NCBI RefSeq assembly: GCF_023380245.1
Contig: NZ_CP093365.1
Coordinates: 1,240,001 to 1,304,000, forward strand
Reading direction: 5' to 3'
DNA from: Bombilactobacillus thymidiniphilus
GTDB taxonomy: Bacteria > Bacillota > Bacilli > Lactobacillales > Lactobacillaceae
Length of the DNA: 64,000 nucleotides
Positions 60,796 to 64,000 of the stretch are shown here, in pieces. A model generated the notes under the pieces. The model worked only from the letters and a program-made list of their open reading frames with translations. It was not told the origin of the DNA and made no database searches. How positions within the stretch are numbered: the first letter of the stretch is position 1; every line of letters starts with the position of its first letter. A program made the position numbers and the translations under genes.

Positions 60796-62172
60796 ATGCA
60801 ATTAAGGTGGAAAAAATTTTCTAAAATAACTATTCTTATTTTTATTTTAGATTTTCTATTATTTGGTTCGCTGGGTTATTTAATGCCTTTGGTCGGCGAT
60901 GATCTGAACTGGTGGAGTTCTTGGGGAGTCCATTATTTTTTTAATGGCACTTTTTTGCATTATGATGGACGTTATTTAGGCGATTTATTGATTATTTTGT
61001 TGAGTCATTCTCCGTATTTTAGTTTTGTTATGTATGGTGCTTGTGCTGTTGTGCTTGTTTATTTGCTGAGTAAAATTGTATTGACCATTTTCCCAAAAAT
61101 TAGCTGGCAATTAGTCTTATTAGTCAATTCGTGTTTTCTATTATTCTTGCCACGCAGTATTTTTCAACAAATATGGGGTTGGCATGCTGGTTTTGCGAAC
61201 TATTTACCGTCGCTAATTTTTCCCTTGTTTTACTTATTATTAACTTTGCAGGCGCAAAATAGTTCTAAAGTTTGGTCGCATCGTTATTGGTGGTTATTGT
61301 TAATAATCGCAACTTTGAGTCAGCTATTAGCAGAACACATCACTTTATTGAATTGTTTTGCCGTAATAATGGTTTTCTTTTTCCGGAAACATTATGTACC
61401 AACATTTGTCAAAAATTGCTGGCGTCCTATAGCAATTGGTAATTTTTTAGGTGCTATATTGATGTTTATGAATGAGGCATATTGGAAAATACTTTTGGGC
61501 AAAGATAGTTATCGTAGTTTAAATCAGCAACAAAATGAAACTTTGATTAGTTATTTAAAAAATATGTCTGTATTACACCAGCAGCGCTTTTTATTAAGTT
61601 GTTTGTTAATATTTTTCCTATTGGCTTTCGTAATTTGGAATAATTGGCATTTTAATAATCCTACCTTACAAATAACGACATTTGTTTTGCTGAGTATGGC
61701 CATAATTAGTCAATTACCATTTATAATCGTGGCACCTTATGGACCGCGCTGTGCTTTGATTTTTGTTTTATTGTTTGAATTAGTTTTGGGTTTGAATTTA
61801 GCGCCTTGGATAACAAAAGTCCAATTGTTCTTGAGTCCTTTGTTATTAGTGATACTAACATTTGGCGGATTGTTACTAGTAAATGTTGCCCGCGATTATC
61901 ATCAAACATTTACACTAGCTAGAGACCTTAGTGTTTATCAGTGGCACCAGCATCAACCTAAAACTTATGTTTTGAATTATCACAATACCGATTTGTTATG
62001 GACTAACAATAATAGTATCGATCATAATTTCACGACTTTATTTGTGAATCCTAAGAGTAAAGTGGTGCCAGTGGATTATCAAACATGGCGTAAATTTAGT
62101 AAAGATTTAAAGTTGGAGCAACCAACTGATCGAAAAATATTGTTGCACCGTTTGCAGGAAAAAGTGCACTAA
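60796..62172 (+). CDS. DUF6056-family polytopic membrane protein
   Basis: A 458-aa protein with about 11 hydrophobic helices. The extracellular loop after helix 1, GDDLNWWSSWGVHYFFNGTFLHYDGRYLGD, and the acidic-aromatic pattern fit the DUF6056 family, which resembles membrane glycosyltransferases of the GT-C type. Function is unproven. ATG at 60796 has TTGGAG 7 nt upstream. Confidence 0.65.
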   Translation: MQLRWKKFSKITILIFILDFLLFGSLGYLMPLVGDDLNWWSSWGVHYFFNGTFLHYDGRYLGDLLIILLSHSPYFSFVMYGACAVVLVYLLSKIVLTIFPKISWQLVLLVNSCFLLFLPRSIFQQIWGWHAGFANYLPSLIFPLFYLLLTLQAQNSSKVWSHRYWWLLLIIATLSQLLAEHITLLNCFAVIMVFFFRKHYVPTFVKNCWRPIAIGNFLGAILMFMNEAYWKILLGKDSYRSLNQQQNETLISYLKNMSVLHQQRFLLSCLLIFFLLAFVIWNNWHFNNPTLQITTFVLLSMAIISQLPFIIVAPYGPRCALIFVLLFELVLGLNLAPWITKVQLFLSPLLLVILTFGGLLLVNVARDYHQTFTLARDLSVYQWHQHQPKTYVLNYHNTDLLWTNNNSIDHNFTTLFVNPKSKVVPVDYQTWRKFSKDLKLEQPTDRKILLHRLQEKVH

Positions 62173-62426
62173 ATTGTTTTTATGGGACTTTTCTATTATC
62201 GTTGATTTTTTCAATCACAATATTGGCTACTAAATTTATATAGAACTATTGATCCCTAGAGACGTGGACTTGTCCTTTAAGGCTAAGAAGGTGGAACTAT
62301 TTTGTTGCAATCTTAAAATCATTGTACCTGATAATAATCGGCTAATTCATTTTTAGTAGTGTCTTTTCCTTTATCTTTTGCTTCGATTATCTTATTATCA
62401 CGTTATAAATACGAGGAGGTCTGATT

Positions 62427-62624
62427 ATGAGTGCTGATGGAAGTAAAGATAAATTAACTGGGAAGATTCATGAAGGATTAGGTAAGATCAAAAATGATGA
62501 TTCCGAAAAGTTAAAGGGTAAAGCCAAGCAATCTTGGGGTGACGTTAAAGATAAGGTTAAGGATGCTAAAGATGATGTTGCTGGTAAAATTAACAAAGAA
62601 GTGGATAAACATAAAAAGAATTAA
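62427..62624 (+). CDS. CsbD-family stress protein
   Basis: A 65-aa hydrophilic, Lys/Asp-rich protein with the CsbD pattern DKLTGKIHEGLGKIKNDD and KGKAKQSWGDVKDKVKDAKDD. Members are sigma-B or stress induced elsewhere; molecular function is unknown. ATG at 62427 follows GAGGAGG. The upstream 62173-62426 gap holds no gene that I can see. A strong hairpin follows. Confidence 0.9.
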   Translation: MSADGSKDKLTGKIHEGLGKIKNDDSEKLKGKAKQSWGDVKDKVKDAKDDVAGKINKEVDKHKKN

Positions 62625-62654
62625 ACATTAACAAATAAGTACGTTAAACTTATT

Positions 62655-62693
62655 GAGCTAAGACAAATAAATATTGTCTTAGCTCTTATTATT
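62655..62693 (+). terminator. Terminator after the CsbD-like gene
   Basis: GAGCTAAGACAA / TTGTCTTAGCTC perfect 12-bp stem followed by a T-rich tail. Confidence 0.88.
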
Positions 62694-62710
62694 TGAAAAA
62701 GAGGTGTGAT

Positions 62711-63385
62711 ATGAATGCATTAGTAATCGTTGCTCATCCTAACTTGGCTGATTCGCCGACTCAACAATTTTTAAAGCAAGGTGCAAAACTTACGACTGCT
62801 AAATGGCATTACTTAGATCCGTTACAAGAATTTTCGCCAGCAACTGAGAGGCAATTATTAGTTGAAGCTGAGCGGATTATTTTGCAGTTTCCTTTGTATT
62901 GGTATGGCGCTCCGGCAATTTTAAAAAAATGGCAAGAGCAGATTTTATCCACTAATTTTGTGCAACAAAAGCTAAAAAACAAACAGCTGGGAATAGTTGT
63001 TAATACTGGTTTGCCAGAAAAAGATTTTCACAGTGGCAGTAAAGTAGGTTTTAGTGTTGAGCAATTATTAGCACCTTATCAAGCTTTAGCCCACCAGGCA
63101 CATATGCATTGGCTCAATCCTTTGACAATTTACCAATTTCAATATTTGACTGATACTCAGCAAATGCAGTTATTAATGGACTATCAGCGCTATCTAGTGC
63201 AACCTTATCCAGATACTTTGAAGACGCGCAGTCGATGGTATTTAAAAAAAATGCAAGACTTGTCCTTTAGAGATGAACAGAGTAGTTTGATTCAAAACAC
63301 TCTGAAACAGACCACAGCTGAACTGGAAAATAATTTATCAATATTAGCAATGATTAAAGCAGGAGAAGATGAAGTTAATGGATGA
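62711..63385 (+). CDS. NAD(P)H:quinone oxidoreductase, flavodoxin fold
   Basis: A 224-aa protein of the KefF/MdaB-like group: LVIVAHPNLADSPTQQFL is the FMN/FAD phosphate loop and LQFPLYWYGAPAILKKWQEQ the flavin-ring region. NTGLPEKDFHSG lies where related proteins bind the second flavin edge. It may protect against quinones. ATG at 62711 follows GAGGTG. It overlaps the next small gene by 8 nt. Confidence 0.85.
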   Translation: MNALVIVAHPNLADSPTQQFLKQGAKLTTAKWHYLDPLQEFSPATERQLLVEAERIILQFPLYWYGAPAILKKWQEQILSTNFVQQKLKNKQLGIVVNTGLPEKDFHSGSKVGFSVEQLLAPYQALAHQAHMHWLNPLTIYQFQYLTDTQQMQLLMDYQRYLVQPYPDTLKTRSRWYLKKMQDLSFRDEQSSLIQNTLKQTTAELENNLSILAMIKAGEDEVNG

Positions 63386-63554
63386 TACGCAATGGCTTTT
63401 GGATCAAATTAGAGCGCAACAGAAAAAAGCGCCACAATATGAAATAAGAGCTTTTTGGCAAGGCTTAGCCACACTTGTTGAACAACAAGCCAAGCGTAAT
63501 GAACAATTAGAAGCAGAAATTGATGGTCGGCTGTGGAATCATGATCAGTGGTAG
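63378..63554 (+). CDS. Small hypothetical protein
   Basis: A 58-aa soluble, Gln/Glu-rich protein (MDDTQWLLDQIRAQQKK...AEIDGRLW) of likely helical structure, starting at ATG 63378; ATG 63369 is an alternative. It overlaps the oxidoreductase stop, so translation is probably coupled. No family recognised. Confidence 0.5.
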   Translation: MDDTQWLLDQIRAQQKKAPQYEIRAFWQGLATLVEQQAKRNEQLEAEIDGRLWNHDQW

Positions 63555-63619
63555 TAATAACTTAATTATGCTAAAATTAATAAATATTATATTTATTTTT
63601 AATTGACTGGTAGGTATTC

Positions 63620-63856
63620 ATGAAGAAAAAAACATTCAAGTCTATCTTGAAACAAAATAAAGCTCCACAAAAGCTAATCTACGCCCAGGTTTCTTTTTCT
63701 GATGGTAGTACTTTGCGGATTAATGTTGCTAGCGATGATCAAACGGCAATTGCCCGATTAAAACGCCAATTACGGGATAAAGATGGTATTTTTACTGATA
63801 ACAATGGGCGCCAATTTGATTTAAAAAAATTAGTCTCCTATCGTTTCGTGGACTAA
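63620..63856 (+). CDS. Small conserved hypothetical protein
   Basis: A 78-aa basic protein: MKKKTFKSILKQNKAPQ then a beta-rich middle (YAQVSFSDGSTLRINVASDD). ATG at 63620 is preceded only by GGTAGG. It ends 10 nt before the L21 promoter. No family recognised. Confidence 0.5.
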   Translation: MKKKTFKSILKQNKAPQKLIYAQVSFSDGSTLRINVASDDQTAIARLKRQLRDKDGIFTDNNGRQFDLKKLVSYRFVD

Positions 63857-63865
63857 CGTAATGAG

Positions 63866-63894
63866 TTGACGAGACTGTTTTTTTTGTGTATGAT
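63866..63894 (+). promoter_or_regulatory. rplU promoter
   Basis: TTGACG at 63866-63871 and TATGAT at 63889-63894 with 17-bp spacing; transcription would begin just before the L21 leader. Confidence 0.75.
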
Positions 63895-63902
63895 GAAACA
63901 GT

Positions 63903-63986
63903 TGTAATTGTGATCCACAGCTGCAACCGCACATGGCTAGGTTTAAGCATAAGCGCCTAGCGTGGCGAGTCTAAGAATGGAGGTGT
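63903..63986 (+). ncRNA. Ribosomal protein L21 leader
   Basis: Structured 5' leader with the L21-leader layout: CCACAGCTGCAACCGCAC, GGCTAGG..GCGCCTAGC hairpin and AGTCTAAGAATGGAGGTG before the start codon. It is thought to regulate L21 and L27 synthesis by binding a ribosomal protein. Confidence 0.8.
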
Positions 63987-63990
63987 ACAC

Positions 63991-64000
63991 ATGTACGCAA
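63991..64000 (+). CDS. rplU: 50S ribosomal protein L21, first codons only
   Basis: ATG TAC GCA (M-Y-A) behind GGAGGTG and the L21 leader; the rest lies beyond the right edge. Confidence 0.75.

Noticed and set aside
62279-62292. 14-bp segment AAGGCTAAGAAGGT shared with 40708-40721
   Set aside because: At 40.7 kb it is the arm of a terminator; at 62.3 kb it lies in plain intergenic DNA. A single 14-bp match over 64 kb is not evidence of a repeat family.
62230-62300. T-box leader before the CsbD-like gene (AAGGTGGAAC)
   Set aside because: No specifier loop, no TGGNACC motif and no amino-acid gene downstream.

Overview
The window looks like chromosome of a low-GC Gram-positive bacterium of the Lactobacillaceae. 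The evidence is AT-rich DNA, strong AGGAGG ribosome binding sites with frequent TTG and GTG starts, and gene orders typical of lactobacilli: miaA-ynbB-glnR-glnA, cggR-gap-pgk-tpi-eno, secG-est-rnr-smpB, thiM-thiD-thiE. PepX and a lipoteichoic-acid synthase also fit. The carbohydrate genes (rhamnosidase, a putative Amadori-product PTS) would suit a plant- or insect-associated lactobacillus such as Bombilactobacillus, but the sequence alone does not fix the genus.

Layout. 1-7.6 kb is housekeeping: mltG (cut by the left edge), udk, greA, a HesB-like gene, a class B PBP, rpmG, 5-formyl-THF cyclo-ligase, rhomboid, yqgQ, glucokinase and a rhodanese-like gene. 7.6-12.0 kb holds miaA-ynbB-glnR-glnA, with a GlnR box in front of glnR, then tRNA-Arg(TCT). 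12.0-20.5 kb is an accessory glycoside locus: an MFS transporter and an AraC regulator on the minus strand, and GH3, alpha-L-rhamnosidase and beta-phosphoglucomutase on the plus strand. 20.5-24.0 kb holds an orphan LytTR response regulator behind a 21-bp-period direct repeat, a DUF4176 gene, clpP, an FMN reductase and tRNA-Arg(CCG). 24.0-29.7 kb is the glycolytic operon with a recognisable CggR operator. 29.7-32.6 kb holds a butanediol dehydrogenase behind a Rex-type palindrome and two tandem secreted paralogues, one with a His/Asn-rich repeat. 32.7-37.1 kb is secG-est-rnr-smpB plus a TetR-like gene. 37.2-39.8 kb is thiamine salvage (thiM-thiD-thiE) under a TPP riboswitch; thiE has no canonical start codon. 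39.9-52 kb carries envelope and metabolic genes, including an NlpC/P60 hydrolase, ndt, an OmpR-type two-component system, ltaS, VanZ, pgi, a glycosyltransferase and an amino-acid permease. 52-56.8 kb is a mannose-family PTS with two SIS-domain proteins, resembling the gfr operon for glucoselysine/fructoselysine. 56.8-64 kb holds a YdcF-family gene, pepX, small membrane and stress proteins, a flavodoxin-like oxidoreductase, and at the right edge the L21 leader with the first codons of rplU.

How it fits together. The cell is fermentative. PTS and permease uptake feed glycolysis, which CggR controls. NAD balance is handled by a Rex-type operator before butanediol dehydrogenase. Nitrogen is controlled by GlnR, and thiamine precursors are salvaged under riboswitch control. 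The accessory loci appear to add plant-type rhamnosides and probably glycated amino acids to the diet.

No insertion sequence, prophage or CRISPR array was seen. The most unusual items are the orphan LytTR locus, thiE without a start codon, the His/Asn-rich secreted beta-domain protein and the gfr-like operon.
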